DNA of 64,000 nt from Streptomyces lasiicapitis (GTDB lineage: Bacteria; Actinomycetota; Actinomycetes; Streptomycetales; Streptomycetaceae): NCBI RefSeq assembly GCF_014646335.1, contig NZ_BMNG01000014.1:1-64000 (forward strand). The letters run 5' to 3'. The notes below the pieces were generated by a model, which made no database searches, was not told the DNA's origin, and worked only from the letters and a program-made list of their open reading frames with translations. Below are positions 1 through 8,048 of the stretch, piece after piece (position 1 is the first letter of the stretch; each line of letters begins with the position of its first letter). The position numbers were made by a program, and so were the translations under genes.

Positions 1-200
1 AGCAGCAGATCGAGGGCGAGCAGCACACAGATGCCCGCGTCGATGCCTATGGGGAAGACGATCGAGAAGGTGCCGAAGCCCTTCTTCTCCGCCAGTTCCC
101 GCACGGCCGCGTACGACCCCGCGAAGCCGATCCCGGCGATGACCAGAGCCCCGGCGACGACCACCCCGATGAGTACCCGGTGTGTGCGTGTCAGTTGCAT
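1..200 (-). CDS. DUF2637-type membrane protein (N-terminal part only)
   Basis: The frame starts at ATG 200 and leaves the window at its left edge after 66 codons. The visible protein begins MQLTRTHRVLIG, followed by a hydrophobic segment (about residues 8-28), a short polar stretch with AVRELAEKKGF, and a second hydrophobic segment beginning FSIVFPIGIDAGICVLL. This pattern of two closely spaced helices with a Pro-Ile-x-Ile-Asp-x-Gly motif is that of DUF2637 proteins. These are small actinobacterial membrane proteins of unknown role, some of them related to plasmid-spread proteins. The C-terminal part is outside the window, so a fusion to another domain cannot be excluded. Confidence 0.7.
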   Translation of the reverse strand, partial: MQLTRTHRVLIGVVVAGALVIAGIGFAGSYAAVRELAEKKGFGTFSIVFPIGIDAGICVLLALDLL

Positions 201-418
201 CGCGGCCACCCGCGAACCCCTCCCTGCTCGGTGTGTTGCGAGCGACAGCCTGGCACACGCGTACGGGAGCGCGTGGCCCGGTACGGGTACAGCCCGGCTC
301 GGGGGCGGTGCGGCGGGGCGAGTTGAGGGGACCTTTCTCCACAAACGCCGCGGCGCGTGCGGGTGAAGTTCGGTTCCGCGGGGCTAGGCCCCGGTGCGGC
401 GGTGCACCTGTAGGCACT

Positions 419-1135
419 ATGCGGAACTTCCTGCGGGCCAGGCTTCTTAAGGTGCTGATCCCCGTCACGGCGTCCCTTGTGACGGCTGCCGGAATGCCTC
501 CCGCGCAGGCCGCGTACGTATCCCACGTACCGCACACGGGCGTCCGTGACAGCTGCGCGCGGGCCGGCGGCCCCTATCAGCGCCAGGTCGAAGGGCTGTT
601 GCGACTGCGTGTCGACGGGGTGCAGTCGGCCGCCGACTGCCTCGCGATCCAGCGGTACCAGAAGAGCCAGGTCATCGTCCCCGCCGACGGCTTCGCCGGG
701 CCGATCACCTACACGGCCCTGTACCGGGAGTGGGCGCTGAACCACCCCGGACAACTGCACGGCTGCCCCCCGAAGCGGGGCCGGGTCGCGTGCGTCGACC
801 TGGGCCACCAGATCATGTGGGTCCGCTCGGCGGGGAAGGTGGTCTTCCCGCCCGTCGCCATCCGCTCCGGCCGGGCCGCGTACGCCACCCGCACGGGCTG
901 GTTCCGCGTCGGACGGCGCATCCTCGACGAGTGGTCCACGCGGTATCGGGCGCCGATGCCGTTCAGCCAGTACTTCAGCGGCGGCCAGGCCATCCATGGC
1001 GTCTACAGCAACCTCTATGCGGGCCCCGGCTCCCACGGCTGCGTCAACCTTCGCTACGACGACGCCCGACGCCTCTGGAAGGCCATCAAGCGGGGCACCC
1101 CGGTCCACGTGTGGGGGCGCAAGCCCGGCACCTGA
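419..1135 (+). CDS. secreted L,D-transpeptidase (YkuD fold) with peptidoglycan-binding region
   Basis: The ATG at 419 gives a 238-residue protein with a signal peptide (about 1-32, hydrophobic core then AQA). A longer open frame upstream has no start context. Residues 50-105 resemble a peptidoglycan-binding-1 repeat (ADGFAGPITYTALYREW). The YkuD catalytic motif is complete: AIHGVYSN near 191-198 and SHGCVN at 205-210, making Cys208 the predicted nucleophile. Such enzymes form 3-3 cross-links in the actinobacterial wall outside the membrane. Four further cysteines could form disulfides. The neighbours are unrelated, so it is probably monocistronic. Confidence 0.9.
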   Translation: MRNFLRARLLKVLIPVTASLVTAAGMPPAQAAYVSHVPHTGVRDSCARAGGPYQRQVEGLLRLRVDGVQSAADCLAIQRYQKSQVIVPADGFAGPITYTALYREWALNHPGQLHGCPPKRGRVACVDLGHQIMWVRSAGKVVFPPVAIRSGRAAYATRTGWFRVGRRILDEWSTRYRAPMPFSQYFSGGQAIHGVYSNLYAGPGSHGCVNLRYDDARRLWKAIKRGTPVHVWGRKPGT

Positions 1136-1230
1136 CGCCCGCTCCGGACGCCGCTTCCGATGGCGGCCTCTCGGGGGCTGATGCATCGTGACAAACACTC
1201 ACAGAACGCACCTGCTGAAGGAACAGATCA

Positions 1231-1782
1231 ATGAACGCTCGTGCTCGTAGGGCAGCTCGCGTGGTGGTGGCCTCGGCCGTGGTGATGGGTGTCGGCGTAC
1301 TGGCGGCTCCGACCGCCTCGGCCGTCGCACCTCCCGGCGGTGACGACGACTGCAAGCGCAAGGGGCAGCACATCATTTGCCGCGGCCCGCAGGGGCCCGC
1401 CGGTCCGCAGGGCCCTGCGGGGCCGAAGGGCCCTAAGGGTCCCAAGGGGGACATGGGGAAGAAGGGCGAGAAGGGGGACAAGGGCGAGAAGGGCGACAAG
1501 GGTGATCAGGGTCCCGCGGGGCCGTCCGGAGTGACGAAAGCGCCCTTCCACGTATACAGCGCCATCACTCGCGTCGATCCCGGCAACTTCTCGTCCGCCA
1601 TCGCCAGGTGTCCGGCCGGAACAGGCGTCACCGGCGGCGGCTTCCAATACAGGACCGAGTACAGCGGTCTTTCCGTGGTGACGTCCCACAGGGTCGGACA
1701 GGACTGGATCGTCACGATGAACAACACGGGAACCGAGGAACGCAATTTCCAGGCCCAGGTGATCTGCCTGCCGATCGGCTGA
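1231..1782 (+). CDS. secreted collagen-like protein with C-terminal globular domain
   Basis: This 183-residue protein has a signal peptide (about 1-32) followed by a short acidic linker. It then has sixteen consecutive Gly-X-Y triplets from Gly52 to Ser99: Pro-rich first (GPQGPAGPQGPAG), then charged (GEKGDKGEKGDKG), then GPAGPSG. The last 83 residues form a domain with GTGVTGGGFQYR and four cysteines in the whole mature protein (two flank the N-terminal side of the repeat). The Lys-Gly-Asp/Glu triplets are those that stabilise bacterial collagen trimers without hydroxyproline. It has no LPXTG, so it is probably released or held by its head domain. Ribosome site AAGGAA lies about 9 bases before the ATG. 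Confidence 0.85.
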   Translation: MNARARRAARVVVASAVVMGVGVLAAPTASAVAPPGGDDDCKRKGQHIICRGPQGPAGPQGPAGPKGPKGPKGDMGKKGEKGDKGEKGDKGDQGPAGPSGVTKAPFHVYSAITRVDPGNFSSAIARCPAGTGVTGGGFQYRTEYSGLSVVTSHRVGQDWIVTMNNTGTEERNFQAQVICLPIG

Positions 1783-1798
1783 GCGGGCGGGAACGGCG

Positions 1799-1828
1799 GG
1801 AGCCCGGCCGCGTGGGCGACCGGGCTCC
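1799..1828 (+). terminator. hairpin terminator after the collagen-like gene
   Basis: GGAGCCCGG (1799-1807) pairs perfectly with CCGGGCTCC (1820-1828) around a 12-base loop, 17 bases after the stop codon. There is no U-tract, as is usual in Streptomyces. It may serve both convergent genes. Confidence 0.6.
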
Positions 1829-1874
1829 GGCAACTCATGTGCGTACGCAGCCGATTCGGGCTGCTCGCGAGTGA

Positions 1875-2768
1875 CTAGCTCTTGGGCTTGGCGTCGGACT
1901 TCGGCTTGGCGCCGGAGCCCTCGTTGGACTCGTCGCCCTTGCCGCCCTTGTCGGCGGAGCCCTTGTCCGAGCCGCCCGACGGCTTGCCCGCACCCGAAGT
2001 GCCCGAGCCGCCCGCCTTGTTGGCGGCGGCGACCGCCGCGACGGCCTCCTTGCCGGCCTTCTGCGTGTCCTTGGCCAGGTCCGCCGCTTCCGGCGACTTG
2101 TCGCCCGCGAGACCCGCGCCGTTGTAGTCGACCGTGACGACGGCGTTCTCCACGCGGGCCACCAGCGTCTGCTGCTTGAAGGTGTCCTTGTCCTTCTTCA
2201 CGTCATAGCTGACCAGCGTCGCCTGGTCGCCCACGCCCTGCACCGGCGTGGTCTTCACGCCCTTGGCGCCCTTGGCCGCCTGGGCGTCGGTGACCTGCTT
2301 GGTGAAGTTCGTCTGGGCGCGCTTGGCGCCGCTGCCGAGCGACTGGTCGGACTCGAAGCGGTTCAGCGAAACGCGCAGCCAGCGGAACTGCGAACCGTCG
2401 ACGCCGTTGTTGTCGAGGCTGTCCCAGGTGCAGTTGCCACGCGTCGACACATCGTCCGACGTGCCCGTCTTGCCGGTCTTGTCCTTGGCGGCCGGGACCA
2501 GGTCGCCGAGCGTCTTCTTGGAGAGCGTGGCGCAGGGCTCCGGGAGCTTGGCGAAGGCCGCCTTCTCCACGGTCGCGGCCTTGTCGCCGGAACCGCCGGT
2601 GCCGCCGCCGGACGCGGACGCCGAGGGCTTGTCGCCGGAGTCCTTCTTGTCCCCGTCCGAACCGGAGTCGCTGCTGCAGGCGGAGGCGAAGAGGATCACC
2701 GGTACGGCGGCCGCGCCCACAAGAACGCGGGTGAGTCGCTGTCGCTGTCGCTGTGCGGGTCGGTGCAT
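1875..2768 (-). CDS. DUF3558-family lipoprotein
   Basis: This 297-residue predicted lipoprotein has an N-terminal basic region, a hydrophobic stretch and a lipobox-like FASAC (Cys about 31), then a Ser/Gly/Asp-rich linker. The central part (FAKLPEPCATLSKKTL ... GNCTWDSL ... FRWLRVSLNRF) carries the PC-x-L and C-x-W cysteine pair typical of DUF3558, a family of actinobacterial surface lipoproteins of unknown function. The C-terminal 50 residues are low complexity (Gly/Ser/Lys). The next gene on the same strand is a divergent paralogue, so this is a tandem duplication. Function is not known. Confidence 0.85.
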   Translation of the reverse strand: MHRPAQRQRQRLTRVLVGAAAVPVILFASACSSDSGSDGDKKDSGDKPSASASGGGTGGSGDKAATVEKAAFAKLPEPCATLSKKTLGDLVPAAKDKTGKTGTSDDVSTRGNCTWDSLDNNGVDGSQFRWLRVSLNRFESDQSLGSGAKRAQTNFTKQVTDAQAAKGAKGVKTTPVQGVGDQATLVSYDVKKDKDTFKQQTLVARVENAVVTVDYNGAGLAGDKSPEAADLAKDTQKAGKEAVAAVAAANKAGGSGTSGAGKPSGGSDKGSADKGGKGDESNEGSGAKPKSDAKPKS

Positions 2769-2893
2769 GGTTCCTTCACTCGTGTTCGCTCGTTGGCGGC
2801 CGTGCCGTTCGATGGGTCCGTTGGGTCACGGTACGCGGTGTGCGACGCGGGTGGCCCGGCTTCCCGGCAGCCCGTACGCGCTCCGGGCGGACG

Positions 2894-3922
2894 TCAGTCG
2901 TCGAACCTGTCGGCGAGGTTTTCGGCCAGTTCGCGCGCGTTGTCCTGCATTTCCTTGGAGTCGGGGACCTCCGTGCGGCGGGCCGGCTGCTCGTCGTACT
3001 CGACCGTCACGATCACGTTCGACGTGCGGAACACCACAGTCACGGTGCGCTGGCGGGTGGACGAGGCGGCGGTGGTGAGCACGTCGTCGAGGAAGGCCAC
3101 GTCACCGAGGTCGTCCAGGGTGCGCGGCTCGTAGCCGGGGGGAGTGGCCTCGCCGGTCGCGCCCGAGCCGTCGCCGTCGCCGTCGCCCTCGCCGGAGGGG
3201 GAGACGCCGGGCTCGTCGTCGCCCTCGGGGGCGGGGGCGCCGTCGCCCTTCTTGGCGCCCTTCTTGAGGTCCTTCTTGACGTTCTTGGCGCTGACGGCGG
3301 AGGCGCGCTGGGCCTGGCGGGAGCTGTTGTCGCCGCCGGCGTCGTCAGAACCGTCAGAACTGCCGGATTCACCGGGACTCCCCGACTTGCCCGGCTTGCC
3401 GGACTCGTCCGAGTCATCCGGCTCATCCGGCCCCTCCGAGTCATCCGAATCATCCGGCTCGCCCGACGCGGACGGCTCCGGAACCCCCGCGTCGCGGAGC
3501 TTCGTCCGATAGATCTGCTGCGCCCGGTCCTCGTCGCTGACGGTCCCGTCGTACGACACCACGCGCTCGAAGTCGACGAGGAGGTGGTGGGTGGCGTCCG
3601 GCGCCTCGACCTTCCAGCGGCAGCCCACGCGCCGGTCGGTGTCGTACGTGGCCGTCGCGGAGCCCTCGTACGCCTTCTCGCGCTGCTCGGTGTTCTCGAT
3701 GTCCGCGAGGCCGGGGAGCATCGAGTCGAGCGTCGAGCTGTCGACGGAGCCGCAGGGCTCGGGCAGGGTGTGGTACTTGCCGGGCTCGGCGGCCGCTGTG
3801 GAACTGCCCGAGTCGCCGGACTTGCCGTCGTCGTCGTTCGCGGTCCCCGAGCTGCCGGTGCAGCCGGCGAGCAGCGCCACGAGGAGCGCGGCGACGCCCG
3901 GTACGTAGACCCTCCGCTGCAC
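2894..3922 (-). CDS. DUF3558-like lipoprotein with long acidic Ser/Asp/Gly insert
   Basis: The start is GTG 3922, preceded by GAGGAG at good spacing; the open frame runs much further upstream without a start context. The 342-residue product has a lipobox LLAGC near residue 17, then HTLPEPCGSVDSSTL and RRVGCRWKVE, the same PC-x-(n)-C-x-W arrangement as the neighbouring lipoprotein at 1875-2768. Between about residues 150 and 250 lies an unusual Asp/Ser/Glu/Gly/Pro-rich stretch (DDSDDSEGPDEPDDSDESG). After it the C-terminal part of the fold resumes (TVTVVFRTSNVIVTVEYD). The insert is probably disordered. Its function is unknown; it is co-oriented with its paralogue and probably co-transcribed. 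Confidence 0.8.
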   Translation of the reverse strand: MQRRVYVPGVAALLVALLAGCTGSSGTANDDDGKSGDSGSSTAAAEPGKYHTLPEPCGSVDSSTLDSMLPGLADIENTEQREKAYEGSATATYDTDRRVGCRWKVEAPDATHHLLVDFERVVSYDGTVSDEDRAQQIYRTKLRDAGVPEPSASGEPDDSDDSEGPDEPDDSDESGKPGKSGSPGESGSSDGSDDAGGDNSSRQAQRASAVSAKNVKKDLKKGAKKGDGAPAPEGDDEPGVSPSGEGDGDGDGSGATGEATPPGYEPRTLDDLGDVAFLDDVLTTAASSTRQRTVTVVFRTSNVIVTVEYDEQPARRTEVPDSKEMQDNARELAENLADRFDD

Positions 3923-4147
3923 CGTGCTGGCTCCTCTCGACGTGGACGGTTCCGGTCGGTCGGCCGTCGGGCCGGTCCGCCGGGCCTGTCCGGCCTGGTT
4001 ATTCGGTTGCCGCCGGCGGACGGCCGGTGGACACAATGTGTATCGCACGCGCCGCTGTGGATGCCGGTCCGTTATCCCATACGTCGACCTTGGCACCAGT
4101 AATTGCGCTTCAAGTCTTTTGTTGTCGTACGGGGGAATGAGGAAGCT

Positions 4148-5341
4148 ATGTCGTACGTGGAGATGCCGGGTGCGAACGTACCCATCCGGATGTGGGCGGA
4201 CCCGAAGACGGTCGAGGGCGCGGCGATGCAGCAGCTGCGGAACGTCGCCACACTCCCCTGGATCAAGGGCCTCGCCGTCATGCCGGACGTCCACTACGGC
4301 AAGGGCGCGACGGTCGGCTCCGTCATCGCGATGCAGGGCGCGGTGTGCCCGGCGGCGGTCGGCGTCGACATCGGCTGCGGGATGTCGGCGGTCAAGACGT
4401 CGTTGACGGCCGCCGACCTGCCCGACGACCTTTCGCGCCTGCGGTCGAAGATCGAGCAGGCGATTCCGGTGGGGCGGGGGATGCATGAGGATCCCGTTGA
4501 GCCGGGGCGGTTTCATGGGGTGCCGACGGGAGGCTGGGACGACTTCTGGGGGCGGTTCGACGGCGTGGCGGATTCGGTCAAATTCCGTCAGGAACGAGCC
4601 GTAAAGCAGATGGGATCGCTCGGAAGTGGCAACCACTTCATCGAGTTCTGTCTCGACGAGTCGGGCTCGGTCTGGCTGATGCTGCACTCCGGCTCCCGGA
4701 ACATCGGCAAGGAACTCGCCGACCACCACATCGGCGTGGCCCGCGAACTGCCGCACAACCAGGGCCTGGTGGACCGTGACCTCGCTGTGTTCATCGCGGA
4801 CACCCCGCAGATGGCGGCGTACCGGAACGATCTGTTCTGGGCGCAGGAGTACGCGAAGTACAACCGCGCGCTGATGATGGCGCTCTTCAAGGACGTGATC
4901 CGCAAGGAGTTCAAGAAGGCCGCGCCGAGCTTCGAGCAGGAGATCTCCTGCCACCACAACTACGTGGCGGAGGAGCGGTACGACGGCATGGACCTGCTGG
5001 TCACCCGTAAGGGAGCGATCCGCGCGGGCTCCGGGGACTACGGCATCATCCCGGGCTCCATGGGCACCGGCTCGTACATCGTGAAGGGTCTCGGCAACGA
5101 GGCGTCCTTCAACTCCGCCTCGCACGGCGCGGGCCGCAAGATGAGCCGCAACGCGGCGAAGAAGCGGTTCTCCACCCAGGACTTGGAGGAGCAGACGCGG
5201 GGCGTGGAGTGCCGCAAGGACTCCGGTGTCGTGGACGAGATCCCCGGGGCGTACAAGTCCATCGACAAGGTCATCGAGCAGCAGACGGACCTGGTCCAGG
5301 TGGTGGCGAAGATCAAGCAGGTGGTGTGCGTGAAGGGCTGA
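4148..5341 (+). CDS. rtcB: RNA-splicing ligase RtcB
   Basis: The ATG at 4148 follows GAGGAA, giving 397 residues, close to the short bacterial RtcB length. RtcB joins 2',3'-cyclic phosphate (or 3'-phosphate) RNA ends to 5'-OH ends using GTP and Mn2+, in RNA repair and tRNA splicing. Metal and guanylate motifs are intact: DVHYGKGATVGS, VGVDIGCGM, GSLGSGNHFIEF, LHSGSRNIG and SCHHNYV. The guanylylated histidine is expected in NSASHGAGRKMSR near the C-terminus. The open frame extends 15 codons further upstream from a TTG, but without family similarity. There is no archease or rtcA homologue next to it. Confidence 0.95.
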   Translation: MSYVEMPGANVPIRMWADPKTVEGAAMQQLRNVATLPWIKGLAVMPDVHYGKGATVGSVIAMQGAVCPAAVGVDIGCGMSAVKTSLTAADLPDDLSRLRSKIEQAIPVGRGMHEDPVEPGRFHGVPTGGWDDFWGRFDGVADSVKFRQERAVKQMGSLGSGNHFIEFCLDESGSVWLMLHSGSRNIGKELADHHIGVARELPHNQGLVDRDLAVFIADTPQMAAYRNDLFWAQEYAKYNRALMMALFKDVIRKEFKKAAPSFEQEISCHHNYVAEERYDGMDLLVTRKGAIRAGSGDYGIIPGSMGTGSYIVKGLGNEASFNSASHGAGRKMSRNAAKKRFSTQDLEEQTRGVECRKDSGVVDEIPGAYKSIDKVIEQQTDLVQVVAKIKQVVCVKG

Positions 5342-5551
5342 CTACTTCCCGTGCGTCACCGCGTAGATCATCACGAACGCCACGATGTGGATGCCGAAGA
5401 GGAAGTACGCGAGGTACCACCACACCAGGCGTTCGTTCTTCTTTTCCTGGGCCAGGCGGCGGGACTCCTGTTCGTAGCGGAGTCGGTCCAGGGGGTCGGG
5501 GGAGTCGGGCGAGCCGCCGGGGGTGCCGGGGTCGTCGGCGGCGTACGTCAT
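5342..5551 (-). CDS. small single-pass membrane protein
   Basis: This 69-residue protein has an N-terminal acidic, Pro/Gly/Asp-rich part, then a charged stretch (QESRRLAQEKKNERL), then one hydrophobic helix (WWYLAYFLFGIHIVAFVMIYAV) ending in HGK. Its ATG shares one base with the TGA of the upstream dehydrogenase gene, so translation is probably coupled. Its last base abuts the convergent rtcB stop. Similar small proteins are common in Streptomyces, but I know no function. Confidence 0.7.
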   Translation of the reverse strand: MTYAADDPGTPGGSPDSPDPLDRLRYEQESRRLAQEKKNERLVWWYLAYFLFGIHIVAFVMIYAVTHGK

Positions 5552-6330
5552 CACTGCTCCCGGTGGACCTTCGTGTTGGAGGCCTGGGCGCGGGGGCGGA
5601 CCACGAGGAGGTCGATGTTGACGTGGGGCGGGCGGGTCACCGCCCAGGTGATCGTGTCCGCGACGTCGTCCGCCGTCAGGGGCTCGGCCACGCCCGCGTA
5701 GACCTTGGCGGCCTTCTCCTCGTCGCCGCCGAAGCGGTTCAGTGCGAAGCCCTCGGTCTTGACCATGCCGGGGGCGACCTCGATCACGCGGACCGGGGTG
5801 CCGACGATCTCCAGGCGCAGGGTCTCGGCGAGGACGTGTTCGGCGTGCTTGGCGGCGACATAGCCCGCGCCGCCCTCGTACGTGCCGTGGCCCGCCGTGG
5901 AGGAGACGACGACCACCGTGCCGTCGCCGCTCGCGGTGAGGGCGGGGAGCAGGGCCTGGGTGATGTTCAGGGTGCCGATGACGTTCGTCTCGTACATCTG
6001 GCGCCAGTCCTCGGGCGAGCCCGTCGCCACGGGGTCGGCGCCGAGCGCCCCGCCCGCGTTGTTCACCAGGACCGCGATCTCGCGGAACGCGGTCGCGAAG
6101 GTGTCGACCGCCGCGCGGTCGGTGACGTCGAGCGGGTACGCCGTCGCGTCGTGCCCCGCCGCCGTCAGCTCGGCGGCCAGCGCCTCGATGCGGTCCTTGC
6201 GGCGGGCGGTGAGGACGACGCGGTGGCCCGCTGCCGCCAGTCCCCGCGCGGTCGCCGCGCCGATGCCGCCGCTGGCACCGGTGACGATCGCGATACCGGG
6301 CTTGCGGGGCGTCGCTTCTGCGGCGGACAT
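5551..6330 (-). CDS. short-chain dehydrogenase/reductase
   Basis: The start at ATG 6330 follows GAGGGAG, giving 259 residues; an earlier in-frame ATG at 6369 lacks a ribosome site. The Rossmann glycine motif TGASGGIG, LVNNAG, catalytic Ser (VVSST) and the GYVAAK Tyr-Lys pair are all present, so it should be an active classical SDR using NAD(P)H. A 'YPLDVTD' after the second beta-alpha unit and 'ARRKDR' at the end of beta 2 favour NADPH. The TGA overlaps the ATG of a small membrane protein. The substrate cannot be told from sequence; family members often act on 3-hydroxy acids such as serine or 3-hydroxypropionate. Confidence 0.9.
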   Translation of the reverse strand: MSAAEATPRKPGIAIVTGASGGIGAATARGLAAAGHRVVLTARRKDRIEALAAELTAAGHDATAYPLDVTDRAAVDTFATAFREIAVLVNNAGGALGADPVATGSPEDWRQMYETNVIGTLNITQALLPALTASGDGTVVVVSSTAGHGTYEGGAGYVAAKHAEHVLAETLRLEIVGTPVRVIEVAPGMVKTEGFALNRFGGDEEKAAKVYAGVAEPLTADDVADTITWAVTRPPHVNIDLLVVRPRAQASNTKVHREQ

Positions 6331-6472
6331 GCGGGCTCCCTCGGAGTCGTGCGTACGCCGTTCCGTCAACGCGCGTACGTTGTTCGGTCAGCATAGGCGC
6401 GAGGTCCGTGGCGGTGGTGGGCGGACGGCTCGGCGCCGGGGCCCGCCCCCGGTGCCCGGTCCCGCGGCCGCC

Positions 6473-6808
6473 TCAGTCGCCGCGCGGCGCGTACATGATC
6501 ACGGCCATGCCCGCCAGGCAGATCAGCGCCCCGGCCACGTCCCAGCGGTCGGGGCGGTAGCCGTCCGCGACCGCGCCCCAGGCGATCGAGCCCGCCACGA
6601 AGATCCCGCCGTACGCGGCCAGGATGCGGCCGAACTCGGCGTCGGGCTGCAGCGTCGCGACGAAGCCGTACGCCCCCAGGGCGATGACCCCCGCGCCGAT
6701 CCACACCCAGCCCCGGTGCTCCCGCACTCCCTGCCAGACCAGCCAGGCGCCGCCGATCTCGAAGAGGGCGGCGACGAGGAAAAGGGCTGCGGAGCGGGCG
6801 ATGAGCAT
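6473..6808 (-). CDS. YnfA-family membrane protein
   Basis: This 111-residue protein has four hydrophobic helices and the family hallmarks FEIGGAWLVWQGVREHRGW and AYGGIFVAGSIAWGAVADGYRPDRWD. Length and motifs match YnfA (UPF0060), a relative of small multidrug resistance transporters in the inner membrane. The ATG at 6808 fits the family start; the open frame extends far upstream through non-coding sequence. It is apparently monocistronic and divergent from the next gene. Confidence 0.92.
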   Translation of the reverse strand: MLIARSAALFLVAALFEIGGAWLVWQGVREHRGWVWIGAGVIALGAYGFVATLQPDAEFGRILAAYGGIFVAGSIAWGAVADGYRPDRWDVAGALICLAGMAVIMYAPRGD

Positions 6809-6909
6809 GGTCAACAGGGTGGCATGTGGGGGTTTGGGGGGTCCGGAGGGGCGGTGGGTGGCATGGATCCCCGTGGCCGGTCTCGCTCGTGTTCGTCGTG
6901 GAGGTTGTC

Positions 6910-7380
6910 GTGCGGGTGCTCTGTGTGGGGGCCGTCGTCGTGGGCGCGGTGTTGTGGGGGAGCGGGGGCGCGGTGGCCGGCGGCGGTGGGCCGGTTCCGG
7001 AGGCGGATGTCGCGTACCACGGGCAGGTGGCCATGACCCGGGGGCTCGCGGCGGTCTCGCTGACGCCGGAGAACCACGGCCCCGACGACGTGCCGGGCGC
7101 CACGGTCCGGCTCTCGTGGTCCGTGCCGCTGGAGGACGCGATGCGGCTGCCGGACTCCTGCGTGCGGGCGGGCGAGCGCGGAGTGCTGTGCCGCACGGGC
7201 GCGCTGCCCGCGGCGGGCCGGGGCGGGCGGCTCGACCTCGCGGTCCGGCTGCGCGGGGAGCCGCGCGAGGTGACGGTGACGGTGGGCACCGTCTGGAACG
7301 GTGGCGCGGTCGACCGCAACCCGCGGAACAACGAGCACACGGTGCTGGTCCTGGACACCGGGGACTCGTACTTCTTCTGA
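6910..7380 (+). CDS. secreted DUF11/CARDB-like beta-sandwich protein
   Basis: I place the start at GTG 6910, preceded by GGAGG, giving 156 residues with a signal peptide (VRVLCVGAVVVGAVLWG, cleavage after about residue 20). An earlier in-frame ATG at 6826 would bury the signal peptide. The mature part resembles one extracellular Ig-like repeat: LTPENHGPDDVPGATVRLSWSV, a pair of cysteines (DSCVRAGERGVLCR), and a closing NPRNNEHTV. This is the pattern of DUF11-type domains ('n.Gp.da.nv.v...'). Its role is unknown. Confidence 0.65.
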   Translation: MRVLCVGAVVVGAVLWGSGGAVAGGGGPVPEADVAYHGQVAMTRGLAAVSLTPENHGPDDVPGATVRLSWSVPLEDAMRLPDSCVRAGERGVLCRTGALPAAGRGGRLDLAVRLRGEPREVTVTVGTVWNGGAVDRNPRNNEHTVLVLDTGDSYFF

Positions 7381-7426
7381 GGTGCCCCACTTCTGAGGTG
7401 CCCCACGCCCACGCCTGCGCCTGCGC

Positions 7427-7981
7427 CTACGCCTGCTGCTCCAGGTCGAGGCGCCAGTCGTTGCACCGCATCCAGTGCCCCTTCGGATACTCCATGTCCT
7501 CCTCGCCGAGGAGCGTGAAGCCCGCCTTGCGGCACACGCCGTTGGAGGGCGCGTTGTCCGCGGCGGGGTACGCGTGCAGATGGCGGTGGCGGCCCGTGCG
7601 GCGCGCCTCGGCCACCGCCAGGCGGACCGCCGCGGCGGCGATGCCGCGGCCCTGGCACTCCGGCAGGACGCCCCAGCCGGCCTCCCAGACGTCCTCGCCC
7701 TGGTGCGTGGTCTCCCAGAAGCCGACGATGCCCGCGGTCTCGCCCTCGGGGTGCGTCACGATCCGGAACATCCCGCCCTGGCGGTCGTCGAGGCCCAGAT
7801 AGCGCTGGTGGCGGTCGAGCAGCTTCTCGTGGGTCTCGGGGCCGCCCAAGTGGGCCGTCATCTCCGGTGCGTTGTGCCGCACGAGCAGGTCGAAGTCGCC
7901 CTCGGACCAGGGCACGAGCCGTACGTGCGACGACGTCTGTGTGCTCGCAGCGCTCTCTGTGCTTCCCGTTGCTCTCTCCAT
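7427..7981 (-). CDS. GNAT-family N-acetyltransferase
   Basis: The 184-residue product starts at ATG 7981. The acetyl-CoA loop is GVLPECQGRGIAAAAV (Q-x-x-G-x-G/A) and is followed by the typical NAPSNGVCRKAGF segment, in which the Asn and the Gly-Phe are conserved. The N-terminal VRLVPWSEGDFDLLVRHN resembles the RimJ/RimL-like subfamily of protein or small-molecule N-acetyltransferases. The substrate is unknown. The gene stands alone between a secreted protein and an AraC-type regulator. Confidence 0.88.
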   Translation of the reverse strand: MERATGSTESAASTQTSSHVRLVPWSEGDFDLLVRHNAPEMTAHLGGPETHEKLLDRHQRYLGLDDRQGGMFRIVTHPEGETAGIVGFWETTHQGEDVWEAGWGVLPECQGRGIAAAAVRLAVAEARRTGRHRHLHAYPAADNAPSNGVCRKAGFTLLGEEDMEYPKGHWMRCNDWRLDLEQQA

Positions 7982-8048
7982 GTCCTCACGGTAGGCGGAG
8001 GGTCTGACAATCCCCGGTGCCGAACGCGCGCACCGCGCCCGCCGCGCC

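Noticed and set aside
191..1198. 335-codon minus-strand frame over the L,D-transpeptidase gene
   Set aside because: It is a high-GC mirror frame; its product is low complexity and matches no family, while the plus strand has signal peptide and catalytic motifs.
2894..5125. 743-codon minus-strand frame joining a lipoprotein to the antisense of rtcB
   Set aside because: The lipoprotein start GTG 3922 has GAGGAG and a signal peptide; the part before it is the mirror of rtcB.
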